Shown: piece after piece, positions 45,294 through 55,387 of the stretch
How positions within the stretch are numbered: the stretch's first letter is position 1
How the letters are laid out: each line of letters starts with the position of its first letter
DNA from: Micractinium sp. NFX-FRZ
Lineage: Eukaryota; Chlorophyta; Trebouxiophyceae; Chlorellales; Chlorellaceae
DNA length: 64,000 nucleotides
Reading direction: 5' to 3'
Assembly (NCBI GenBank): GCA_029339195.1
Contig: JAPTJF010000068.1
Location: forward strand, 8,062 to 72,061
Made by a program: the position numbers and the translations under genes
The notes under the pieces: model-generated
What the model saw: only the letters and a program-made list of their open reading frames with translations
Databases searched by the model: none
What the model was told of the DNA's origin: nothing

Positions 45294-48200
45294 ATGCAGC
45301 AGCAGCAACAGCAGCAGCAGGCAGCCACACGGCGGCTGCTCTCCTTTGACATTGGAGACAGCAGCAGCAATGGCGAGGATGCAGACCTCCTGGGGGCTGG
45401 CCAGGGCACGGCCCAGCTGACAACCGCCTCGAGCACGGTCCTGGAAGAGGGCGCCTATGGATATGATGTGCTGGTGAGACGCCACACACAGCCTGCAGCG
45501 CCAGCAGCTGCCAGCTAGCTTGTGGTGGGGTGCGTGGCTTCCTAGCTGCGGGCATGGCAGGCAGGACTGGGCTGCCTGTACTGCCTGTCGTGTACTGGCA
45601 TGGGTGCATGTGGCGCAGCGGATCTTGTTGCCTGCCAACACGCTTAGAGCCAACTGGCACTCATTAAGGCAGCCGACATGCATGATACGAGCGAATTAAA
45701 ATTCCGGTCCACGGTGCCCACTCCATTGCCGGCTGGCCTGCCGGTCTTGCTTGCCACCACCAGCGCGCCCGCCCGTCCGCCCTCTGCCGCAGGTCCGGAT
45801 TGTGCAGGCAAAGAGCCTGCCGGGTGCAGACTGGTGGAACGGGCTGTCGGACCCTTACTGCATCATCCGCATTGCTTGCGAGGGACAAGAGACGCAGCCA
45901 GGCCTGCAGTACAAGTAGGGGGGCGGGCACAGCGGTGTGTGTGGTGTGGCATTGGCAAACAGGACAGTCATGGGGGCGTCGGGGTGTATGCCGTGTGCCC
46001 AGCTGGATCTCTTTGCACACAACTCTGGGCTGCCCTCAAGTGCTTCAAAACCGTGCACAAGAGCCGCAACACAGTTGCCTCCGCTGCCAGCACCTGCATC
46101 ACCGCTGCCGTCAGAGCATGCCCACCCTCCCCCCAGCGGTCGCCAACACAGCCGTCTCCAGTGCTGCTGCTGCCCACGCACACTGACGCCTGGCCTGCCC
46201 CTTGCTTTGTCACACTCTCTCACCCCGCTCCACCGGCCTTGCCGCAGGACCCAGACGGTGTTCCGGGATTTGAATCCGCAGTGGGACGAGTTCTTTGAAG
46301 TGGGCAACCTGCCAGCTGGCAGCCTGCTGGAGGCGGAGGTGGGCGGGCGCACCTGGGGGCTGCAGGGGAAGGAGCGGGTGTTGGGTGCACCTGCGAGGCA
46401 GGGCAGCGGATGCGGATGCCATGTTCTCCTGTCGGGCAGACGGCCCGCTCTGTTCTGCGTGCCCCTGCACCGCATTGCCCTGCCCCTGCCGTGGGCCGTG
46501 GTTGAGCGCAGGTGTGGGGCCCGACTTGGTCACGTGTGGCGACCTTTGCCTGCGGCGACCCAACTCACTATTGCCTCTCTTCAAGCCGTCCCTCTGCGCA
46601 GGTGTGGGACAAGGACGTGCTGACGCCTGACGACGTGCTGGGCCGCACCAGCTGGCCCTTCCCCCGCCAGCTGGCGGCGCCGGCGGGCCGCCTGGAAATT
46701 GAGCTGGCGCTGGCGCACCCCTTCAAGGGGCCGCAGGCGGCGAAGGGGCAGCTGGATTTGGTGGTGCGCGTGCCACTGTGTTGTGACATCCTGCCACGCC
46801 CTGCACCTGCGTGCTTCCTGTGTGGCCAAGCAAGCGCTGCTGCTGTCCTCGCCTGCCTGCCTGCCTGACCCAACAGTCGCACCTGCCTCCAGCCTGCCTG
46901 CTCATTGCTTGCCCTGTCGGCCCGTCCCTGCTTGGCCCTGCCTCTCCATGTCCCTCCTGCTTGCCCCTCGCTGGCCCCAACCTGCCTGCCTCCGCCTGCC
47001 TCCTGCCTGCCCCAACCCACCTCCCGCCTGCCCCGTTTCACACCCGCAGGTGCATTATCAGCCCTCGGAGCAGCCGGGGGTGCCGCGCATGCTGGGGCCT
47101 GCGCGCTTCAGGCAGCAGCTGTCCCCGTTGGCAGGTGAGCACACCACTCTTTCAGCCCGTGCAGCTGGCCCCATCCAGGGAAGACAGTGAGTGGCAGCTA
47201 GGTTGGACTTGCCAGCATGCCTGCTTGGATGGGCCGTCCATGCACCCATTCCTGCCACTCTCCCCGCCGACTTGCCTTGCCCCTGCCCTTTTGCCCTGGC
47301 CCTGCCGTTGCCCACACCTTGCGTCATGGCCACCACCCATCCCTGCCGCTGCTCCCGTCTCTCCCTGCCCCCCCGCAGGCCTGCTGATGGGGCGCTGGGC
47401 GGACGACCGCACCCTGGCCTTTTGCACCTTCAAGCTCTTCCTCTGCCACGTGGACACCATCTTTGGTGACGCGCCCCCTCAGCCGTGGAACCGCAAGCAC
47501 CCCGCCGCCGCCAGCATCTTCAACTCTGCTGTGCTGCTGAGCGGCGTGCGCTCCCAGCACGCTGTGCTGTACGCCAGCCACCTGGGGCGCTGCCGTGCCG
47601 GCGTGCTGCGCGGCCCAGACGACCTCTTTGCGCTGCTCAACAACGGCGTGCGCGCCGGGCAGCGACGCTACTTCACGTATTCTCTGCTGCCCGACAGGTG
47701 CCACCCCCGCCAGGCAATGCCTGCTCCCATGCATGCGCATCAATGCCCCCCGACAGTCGATGCCTGTGTAGTGGCACTTTGCACTTCACAAGGCAGGAGA
47801 TGATGGGCTGCCTGCCTGCCTGCCCGCAGCTGCGCCTGGTTCTGCCCGCCTCCCTCCCTCCCTCCCCATGCCACCAGCCAACGCAACTGAAGATGCAAGC
47901 CCCTCCTGCCCTTCCCCCCAGCGGCCCCAGACTGACCCGACCCTTGCGTGTGTGCCCTCCCCCCTCCCCCCGCAAGCAGCATGCGTTTCAGCGAGACTGG
48001 GGCCACGTTTGGGGCTGACATGATGTCTAAGCATGCGATGCACGCGGGGGGCGCGGAGGAGGTGCTGTATGCAGGTGCGGGGGGCGGGGAAATGGGTTGT
48101 GTGCACGTGCTACATGCAAGTGCTGCGGGGCGGGCTGTGCGCGGGTGCTTTGTGCAGGTTTGGGGGCCGTGCTGTACGCCGGTGGCCGGTGCTAAGGCAG

Positions 48201-49324
48201 GTGGGGGCGGGCTGTCCACAGGTGTCAAGGCAGGTGGGGGTGGCTGTCCGCAGGCTCTGTGCACATGTGCTTTGGCACTGTGGGGCCAGGCTGTGTGTAA
48301 GGGCAGCACAGACGGTGGCCGGGTGGCACAACAACAGCGGGCAAAGACCGGGGCCGGCAGATGTGGATGGCAGAGCGGCCGGCGACGGGCGGTGGAGGCG
48401 AGAAAGTGTGGCAAGGACCACCCAGTTTTCCCCCCACAGGCTGCTGCATCCCGCCACCCAACCCTGCCCCCTACTCCCCTTCCCCTGCCGCAGGCGAGTT
48501 CTGCATTGTGCCGGACCCGGCTGCACTGGGCGGGCACACGCTCGTGATTGACAACAACAGCGGTGCGTGGACTTGGGGGGTGGGTGGGTGGGGCAGAGCA
48601 TGGGGAGGTGGTGTGTTCTCATGCGTGTGCGCGTTCGCATGTGGGGGACGCGTGTGGCCGGCAAACAGCCGCGGTGCATGTTGAGGAGTGAAAGCGTGTT
48701 TTGGTTGCGGAGGGGTACCTGGGCTGGCATGCAACTGCGTGCACGCCAGAGGGAGCACGATGCGTGGGGAAGCGTGCGCATGGGGTGGAGCAGCCGAAGC
48801 TGGCAGCTACCCCCCTCCCGCCTCACTGCTGTGGTTGCCCGCAGGCGGTGGTGCCTCCCCACCTTACCCCTGCATGCACCTGCAAGCTCAAAGAAGAGCT
48901 GTGGCCTTGCACGGCACAGCGACTTAATTTGCCTCGTCACCTTGCATCTTGAGCTTGCCCCCTCCCATCGAGGTGTCTCCTCGCCTTGCCCCCCCACCTT
49001 GCCACCTCACCACGCCACCTCACCACGCCACCTCACCACGCCCGCCACCTTACCACGCCCGCCGCCTCACCGCGCCTTGCTGCAGGCACCTACGCCCCCA
49101 AGGCTGCCCTGCTGCCCCGCATGGCCCAGCTCTTTTCCGACAACTTCCCCGGCATCTCAGTGGAGACCGTGGCAGCAGACGACCCGCGCCTAGAAGAGTT
49201 CCACCGCCAGTGCCCCAGCCGGCTCAAGGCAGCGGCGGCAGCGGCGGCGGCGGCGGTGGCGGAGAACGCAGCGGCGGCGGGGCCCCCGGAGGATGGCACG
49301 CCGCCGGGCCCTCCGCTGTGCTGA
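45294..49324 (+). CDS. C2-domain protein with uncharacterised C-terminal domain
   Basis: Nine exons (45294-45473, 45793-45914, 46248-46338, 46602-46763, 47050-47134, 47379-47697, 47980-48074, 48494-48562, 49086-49324) give 453 aa. After a polyGln start, residues about 60-180 form a C2 domain: VRIVQAKSLPGADWWNGLSD, then PYC, TVFRDLNPQWDEFFEV and VWDKDVLTPDDVLGR. The Asp residues needed for calcium-dependent lipid binding are present in the loops (SDP, WDKDxxxxDD). Residues about 200-420 form a second conserved block, with FCTFKLFLCHVDTIFGDAP, NNGVRAGQRRYFTYSLL and LVIDNNSGTYAP, seen in uncharacterised eukaryotic proteins. I know no function for it. No membrane segment is seen. I infer a calcium- and lipid-responsive cytosolic protein. 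The donor at 46763/46764 could shift by one codon. Confidence 0.85.
48062..48190 (+). repeat. Four copies of the exon 7 end and donor
   Basis: The exon 7 end with its donor (48062-48080) recurs at 48107-48126, 48145-48162 and 48169-48188. The copies are variably decayed and sit at short spacing at the start of the intron. Confidence 0.65.
49001..49070. repeat. 13 bp minisatellite in intron
   Basis: GCCACCTCACCAC occurs three times perfectly at 49001-49039, then degenerates to about 49070. It occupies the C-rich end of the last intron, just before the acceptor at 49085. Confidence 0.85.
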
Positions 49325-49899
49325 GGGGCAGCGTTGCTGGGCCGTGGGCATGGCACCCTCCCGATGTTATGTTATGTACCCCGTTGTTCAGGACTGCTCC
49401 TAGTTCAAACTTGTATTCTCTCTTCAGTGCTTGTATCCACACCTGTAACTGTAAGTAATGCATGAAACTGCACGGGTGTGCGGGGCTGTGGCGGTGTCGT
49501 TTGCACGAGTGCCCTGGTTCCCATCCCAGGGGTCACCGTTTTCTAAGGGCCTGACACGCAGGAATATTTCTCTTGATGTGCAGCATCACCACCTTCTGCC
49601 CGGTGATTTGGCTTGGCGGTCTCCCGGCCCGCCTAGCCTGCCCCACAGTGGTCGGCCGGCGGTGCAGGAGAGGAAGGGGCCACAGGCTGTCGGCGCCTGT
49701 CACTCTCAAAGTCTGCGTTCGACGTCCGACCCTTGTCGTGAATTGTAATCGAATGCATATCGTTGCCATGCCGGCACGCAGCAAGTTTGAGCAAGCACTT
49801 CGGCCATGCTGTTTGCCAGGTGGGCAGTCGCAGCCTTCAATCACGGATTGGGCAATTCAGGCGGGTACAGCACCGCTACACTTCTGATCGAGCAGCACG
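49325..49899. other. 3' UTR and intergenic region
   Basis: 575 bp between the C2 gene stop and the cytidine deaminase start. It is less GC-rich than the genes and holds two TGTAA motifs at 49444 and 49450. No coding sequence was assigned. Confidence 0.5.
49444..49454 (+). terminator. Two overlapping-range TGTAA poly(A) signals
   Basis: TGTAA at 49444-49448 and again at 49450-49454, 120 bases after the C2 gene stop. Confidence 0.6.
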
Positions 49900-51076
49900 A
49901 TGGCTGCCAGGGCGTTGGTCGGAGGCCGACTGGCCAGCACTCTGCTGGGCGGCGCCCGTCAGGCTGTAGGGCGCGGCAGCGCAATCACCGTGTGCAGTGC
50001 TGGTAGCAACGGAAGGGCAGGGGATGTACGGCGAGCGGCTGCAGCGGCGTCTGAGCCAGAAGTTGAAGCTGAGCTCGTGAGGTGACCTTGGGTAGCTTTG
50101 ACGATGCAGCATCGGGCATGTATGCTATTGCATCAAAGCGCGGGATGCTGCGACAGCGTAGGCGTCTCCTTTGTCGCCGGCCTGCCGCCGCCCTGCCGCC
50201 GCCCTCGCCGCCTCCCCGCACGCCCGAGCTCATCCCACTCCTCTCCATGGCTGCCCCCACCGCCCGCCATTGCAGCCCTGCACAGCGCACGAAGCTGCTG
50301 CGGCGCGGTGCACGGCAGAAGGGCTCGCTGCTGGTCGACCTGTCTGGCCGGAAGAGCGGCGGGCGGGCGCGTGAGGCGGCAGCGCAGCAGCAACCGCCGC
50401 TGACGGGCATCCTAGATGGAAAGTTCCGGCTGGAGGCTGCTGAGGTGGCGGCCCTCATGCAGGAGCGGGGGCTGACAGAAGAGGAGCTGCTGGCGGGGTT
50501 GATACAGCCGGCAGCGCAGCAGGCTCGGCCGCCCATTTCGGCGTTCCATGTCGGGTAAGCGAGGCGGGGGGGTGAGGGTGAGGGTGGGGTGGACACTGAG
50601 GGAAGGCAGGGGCAGCAGAAGCGGCAAGATGTGGCATTTGCCTTGGAGGGGGAGAGAGGTCCATGGGGCCGGAGATGTTGCACTGCATGAGGCAGAGGGC
50701 GGCAGCCGCAGCTGCGATCCCCGCTGGCCTCCCTCATCCTCATCCTTTGTCCATGCCTGCCCCCGCCTGGTCATCGCGCCCACACTTTGCCCTTGCCCGC
50801 CCCGCCCGCCTGCAGCGCGGTGGGCCTGGGCGCCAGCGGCTGCCTCTACGTGGGAGTCAACCTCGAGTTTGCACACCTGCCGCTCTACAACAGCGTGCAC
50901 GCCGAGCAGTTTCTGCTGGTCAACGCGCTGCACCACGGGGAGCGGGAGCTGCGGCGGCTGGCCGTGTCGGCGGCGCCCTGCGGCCACTGCCGGCAGTTCT
51001 ACTCCGAGCTCGCCTGCGCGGTGAGCCGGGGAGGGGCGGCCTGAAATGGCACGGCAGCCGGGACCTGAGGGGCAGA

Positions 51077-51107
<31 letters not shown>

Positions 51108-52114
51108 ATTGCCAGCCAGCCAGCCTGCCAGCCAATCGACCAATGAGCCAGCCAGGGTTCCTGTCCCGCCTCGCCCTCCACCTCGCCCTGCCCCCCTCCC
51201 CACCTGCCTCCCCTCACACCTCACCCTTCCCCCCCCCCCCACACCAACCTGTGCAGGAGACTGTGCGCTTTACCTTCCAGGGCGGCACCTACTCCCTGGG
51301 CCAGCTGCTGCCCATGCGCTTCAAGCCGGCAGACCTGCTGCCCGACCCGTCGCCCCCACTGCTGCTGCAACCCCAGAACAACGGCATCCAGCTGACGGAG
51401 GGGGCGCGGGCGGCGCTGCGTGAGCGCGCCGGGGACCCCGTGTTTGCGCGGGCAGCGGCAGAGGCGCTGGCGGAAGCTGCCGGAAGCTACTCGCCCTACT
51501 CGCGCTGCCCCGCGGGGGCGGCCATAGTGACGGCGGAGGGGGAGGTGTATAGCGGGGGGTATGTGGAGAGCGCGGCGTATAACCCAAGCCTGCCGCCGCT
51601 GCAGACCGCCATCATTGACGCCGTCATAGGTGGGTGGGTGCAGGGCCAGCCAGTGTGAGAGTTGTTGGAATTAAAGAGGCGCAGGGGTGGGTGGGGCTGT
51701 GGGGCTGTTGCAGGCCGGGGTGCGACCTGGGAGCTATCACCCAAGCCTGAGGAGCACACACACTGTTCTGGGGTTGCAGCCATGCACCGCACTCATCCGC
51801 TCGCCGCCACCGTGCCGCCTTGTCCCAAGCCGGGCAGGCTCGCCCACCCCACCCCACCCTGGCGCCGCCACACCCTCCCACGCTCGCTGCGCTGCCTGCC
51901 CCCTTGTTGTGCCCCACGCCTGCCTGCCTGCCTGCCTGCAGACGGCATGCCCTGCTACACGGCGGCGAGCGAGGTGGTTTTGGTGGAGCTGGCGGGCGGG
52001 GCGGTGCAGCACGCGCGCACGGCACGCGTCATTCTCGATCAGATCGCTCCTCAGGCAAAGCTGACGGTGCTGCAGGCGGAGTGGGTGCCTGGCGCGGAGC
52101 CGGCGCTCAGCTGA
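49900..52114 (+). CDS. Cytidine deaminase (plant type, two-domain)
   Basis: The secure part runs from ATG 50247: exons to 50554, 50816-51020, 51257-51629 and 51942-52114. The zinc and catalytic motifs are NSVHAEQFLLVNAL (His and Glu) and APCGHCRQFY (two Cys). A second, inactive deaminase fold follows: SYSPYSRCPAGAAI, YVESAAYNPSLPP, then the last exon. This is the dimeric two-domain form of plants and E. coli, which converts cytidine or deoxycytidine to uridine in pyrimidine salvage. Upstream, ATG 49900 opens 59 codons (MAARALVGGRLASTLLGGAR) ending at a GTGAGG donor at 50077; an AG at 50227-50228 rejoins the deaminase frame in phase. This would add an Arg/Ala-rich organelle-targeting leader, giving 417 aa. 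The weak acceptor makes this start uncertain; starting at 50247 gives 352 aa. Confidence 0.85.
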
Positions 52115-52542
52115 GCGCCGCCGCTTGGCACACAACGTCGCCCCCCATGCTAGCCAGCACACCCTGTGCTGTGCCTTGCAAGCCACTGATTGTATGCCCT
52201 GTACTGTTTACTGGGGGCAGAGCTGGCTGTCGTGCTTGTGTGGGCATCGCCCCGCCCTCCAGCAACCCCCGTTTTTTGCCACCCCCGCCCCTCCATCTGT
52301 ACTGCCTCCACCCCGCCGCCCAACTTCCTTAATTCCTTCCCTCCCCCTCAGCACTGCCCAGCCCGTGCATAGCAACCTTGCATCCTTCCTGCACACTGGC
52401 ACCGCGGGTGCACGCTGCCTTCTGCTCTCCCCCACTCGGTGGGTTCGAGTAAGAAATTCTTTGCACAAGACACAACTGCAGGGTACTTGACAACACTGCT
52501 GGCTGTAGGGGGGCACAAGTGGTGTGGTGGTGCATGGAAGAG
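52115..52542. other. Convergent intergenic region
   Basis: 428 bp between the cytidine deaminase and IPK1 stops. It is C/T-rich on the plus strand. No gene or clear poly(A) motif was seen. Confidence 0.45.
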
Positions 52543-55105
52543 TTATCCAGGCGTTCGTCTGGCTGCCTGCATACCAGCTGCTGCCGGCGCCACGCAGCAG
52601 CAGGCCTGCAGCTGTGCAGCAAGCGCCGTGCCGCTGCCGCTGCCGCAGGCGGCACCGCCATCGCCGCCGCCGCCGCCATCGCCACCGCCGTCGCCGCTGT
52701 TTCTTCTTGCAAGGTGCTGCCGGGCTGCTGCCAGTATGCGTTGGTCCAGGGCGTGATGCTGCGGGATCTTGGCCAGGGGCTTGATGTCCAGGTCCACAAA
52801 GGAGAGGTGGTAGCGGAAGCGAGGGCCGCAGGGCAGCAGGCACAGCGTGCCCGCCGCGCCGTGGCCCTGCCGCCGCAGCAGCTGCACGGCGTGCGGCACG
52901 GCGCCGCCGACAGGGCTGCCCCTGCCACTGTCATCGCCATCCTCGCTGCTGCTGTCAATGTAACCTTCGTCGCCGCTGCTGTCGTCTCCGGCGGCATCAA
53001 ACGGCGAGTCAGGCAGGAGCTGCTGCCGCTGCAGGGTGACCATGATGGCGCAGTCCTTGGCCGTCGCCGCCACCACGTAGCCACGCAGCACAGCGTGCGC
53101 ATCGGCGAGCGGCAGCTCAAACAGCCGGCGCAGCGCTGCGCTGTGGTCCGCCTCCCCTTCTGCTGCTGCTGCTGCTGCTGCGCTGCTGCCAGGGGTGCTG
53201 CCCTCTGCATATGCGCTGTCCTCGCGTGTGCACTGAAAACTTGCACAGCCGCTGCCGCCGCTGCCGCTGCAGCCGGCTGGGCAGCAGCAGGCGTCTGGTG
53301 CCGCCGCAGCTGCAGCGGCTGGCACTGTTGGTGCCTCTGGACTTTGCCCTGCCAGGTGGCAGTACAGCTGGTAGATGCCCTCCACGTCATAGGGGCACTG
53401 CTGCTGTGCCTGAAGCAGGCGGCTCACCACATTCTCTGCTTCCAGTGCTGATGCCAGCAGCTCTACGAGCACCTCCCGCTGCTGGCCAGCCGGCAGCGGC
53501 AGCAGGCTCCCCAGCAATGCTTCCATGCCCTGGTCAGCCTGCTGCTGCTGCTGCTGCTGCTGCCGCTGTGACTCCCGATCTTCCTGCTGCTGCTGCTGCT
53601 GCTGCTGTTGCTGTTGCCGCTGGTGCTGGTGCTGCTGCTGCCGCCCTGCCTGCTGCTGCTGCCCTGCTTGCTGCTCTGCCTGCTGCTCTGCCTGTTCTGC
53701 CCCATGCTCTGCCTGCTGCTCTTCCTGCTCTGCCCCCTGCTCTGCCTGCTGCTCTGCCTGCTCTGCCCCCTGCTCTGCCGCCTGCTCTGCCGCCTGCTCC
53801 GCCAGCGGCCCCTGAACCTGCCCCCCTGCCAGCGGCTGAGGCCTGCCATCCACAAACACCCGCAGGTTGTTCTGAGGGTGGTCCAGCAGGGCGTGCAGAG
53901 CGTGGCGCAGCCGCCCAGGGTGGCCAGAGAAGAGGTCGCAGGGGTCATAAGTGCTGCAGGTGTCGATCTTGCCCTGCAGGACGGCGGCAGGGAAGCAGGG
54001 GAGGCAGGGTGGTGGGGTTGTCATGCAATGGGGAGGGTGCGAGGCTGCCTCTGCTTGCGCTGCGGTAACCTGCCCTACACCAAAGCTGGTGCAAGCAGCA
54101 GCCCAGGGAGCAGCTTCTGCGTGAAAACCTTCCCGCTTCCCTGTGCCCCCTGGCCTCCCGCCCCACACCTGTGACAGCTTCAGCAGCTGGTGCAGCTGGT
54201 AGCGGGAGCGGTGGCGCTTGATGTGCCGGTTTGCGGGGTGCACCGTGCCGCAGCTGCCCACAAAGCCGCACTTGGGCTTCAGCTCTAAACAGACCACGGG
54301 CCCATCGCCTGGCAGGTCTGCGCTGCAGCTACCGGCGCTGGCCCCAGGAGAGGCACTGCAGCTGGGAGGTAGTGGCGCTAGGCCCCGTGCCGGCGGCAGC
54401 AGCGTCACATCTGGCAGAAGCACCGCTGTGCCAGGCTGACACTGCTCAGTGTCCCCCGCTGCCGCCGCTGCCGCTTGTGCTGCCGCCGCCGCTGCACTGC
54501 TGCTGCTGTCCCTGCCGCTGCTGGGTGCAGAGCTGGGCAAGCACCCGTTGGCTGCCAGCACAGCGAGCATGTATGCCGGGTCGACGACAGCTGGCTGCGC
54601 CCGCAGGATGTGCTTCTCGCCCAGCAGCGGCGCCAGGAGGCGCTGCACATAGCGCTGCTCGCGCTCAGCGTGTGCAGCGGCAAGTATGGGCCTGCTGCCT
54701 GCTGCTGCTGTGCATTTGGCATCTGCTGCATGGCCGCCTGCGCTGGCGCCCAGCACTGGCGCCCACACTGCCTCCTCAAGCTTGGCTTGCTCTGGCGGCA
54801 CTGTGGGTCGGGGCTTGCGGACGCGCAGCACCTTGCCAACCTGCGCACAAGGCGGGCTGGGCACAGGCAGCTGGAGAAGTGCAGCGGGGGTGCGCCAGCG
54901 GGGGAAGCGCCGCCCGACAGTGGCTGGCGGCGGGAGCAGGAGAGGCGGCAGCGGGCGGGCAGGCGGCTTGCTGCCGCTACAAACGCACCAGTTCCTTCAC
55001 ATTGCCCTCGTAGGAGAACACCCAGTTGGCGTTGCCCTCGCCCTTGAGCCGCCAGCAACCGGGGGACGCTCCCAGCTCGGACAAACAAACGGGCGAGCCA
55101 TCCAT
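52543..55105 (-). CDS. IPK1: Inositol-pentakisphosphate 2-kinase
   Basis: Three exons (55105-54989, 54840-54169, 53973-52543) give 739 aa. Exon 1 reads CWRLKGEGNANWVFSYEGN, the glycine-rich N-lobe, continuing VGKVLRVRKPRP. Exon 2 has the family signature CLELKPKCGFVGSCGTVH with IKRHRSRYQLHQLLKL (InsP6 kinase RHRSRY region). Exon 3 has STYDPCDLFSG, DCAIMVTLQR and FRYHLSFVDLDIKPLAKIPQ, where the DLD/DIKP block supplies metal and phosphate contacts. IPK1 phosphorylates Ins(1,3,4,5,6)P5 at position 2 to make phytate. Two low-complexity inserts stand out: an AEQ/Gln-rich run of about 110 residues (coded by 53820-53535) and acidic Asp/Ser stretches. The tail is Gly/Asp-rich. The family is normally about 450 aa, so inserts account for the excess. 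It is divergent from the methyltransferase-like gene, 282 bp away. Confidence 0.95.
53540..53820. repeat. AEQ/Gln coding repeat inside IPK1
   Basis: A CTGCTC/TGC-rich stretch encodes tandem AEQ, AEQQ and AEQG units and then polyGln on the minus strand. It is a coding minisatellite that lengthens the loop before GMEALLGSLLPLP. Confidence 0.85.
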
Positions 55106-55387
55106 GCCGTTGTAAAGCCGTCGCTGGAGGGTACCGAATGCCGAGCAACACAGGCGAGCCTCTCCAATGCACCCAGCCCCGCCAGCAAGGCAGCCAGCGG
55201 GGCACAGGGGCGTTGAGGGTTCTTGCGCATATTGTGCTTTACAAACCGCCTCGACAGAGCAATCGTGTCACCCGGTGTTAAATAACGGCCCTCGGCTGAA
55301 ACCCGGCACTTCTGTCGGCGTGCTCGAACCTTTCCCCTCGCTAGCTGTGTCGTGTGTCGAAAGCGATGCCTTCGAAATCATAAGCAG

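Noticed and set aside
53525..53815. Cys-rich plus-strand frame
   Set aside because: It is the antisense of the AEQ/polyGln repeat of IPK1; the Cys residues are TGC from reversed GCA/CAG codons.
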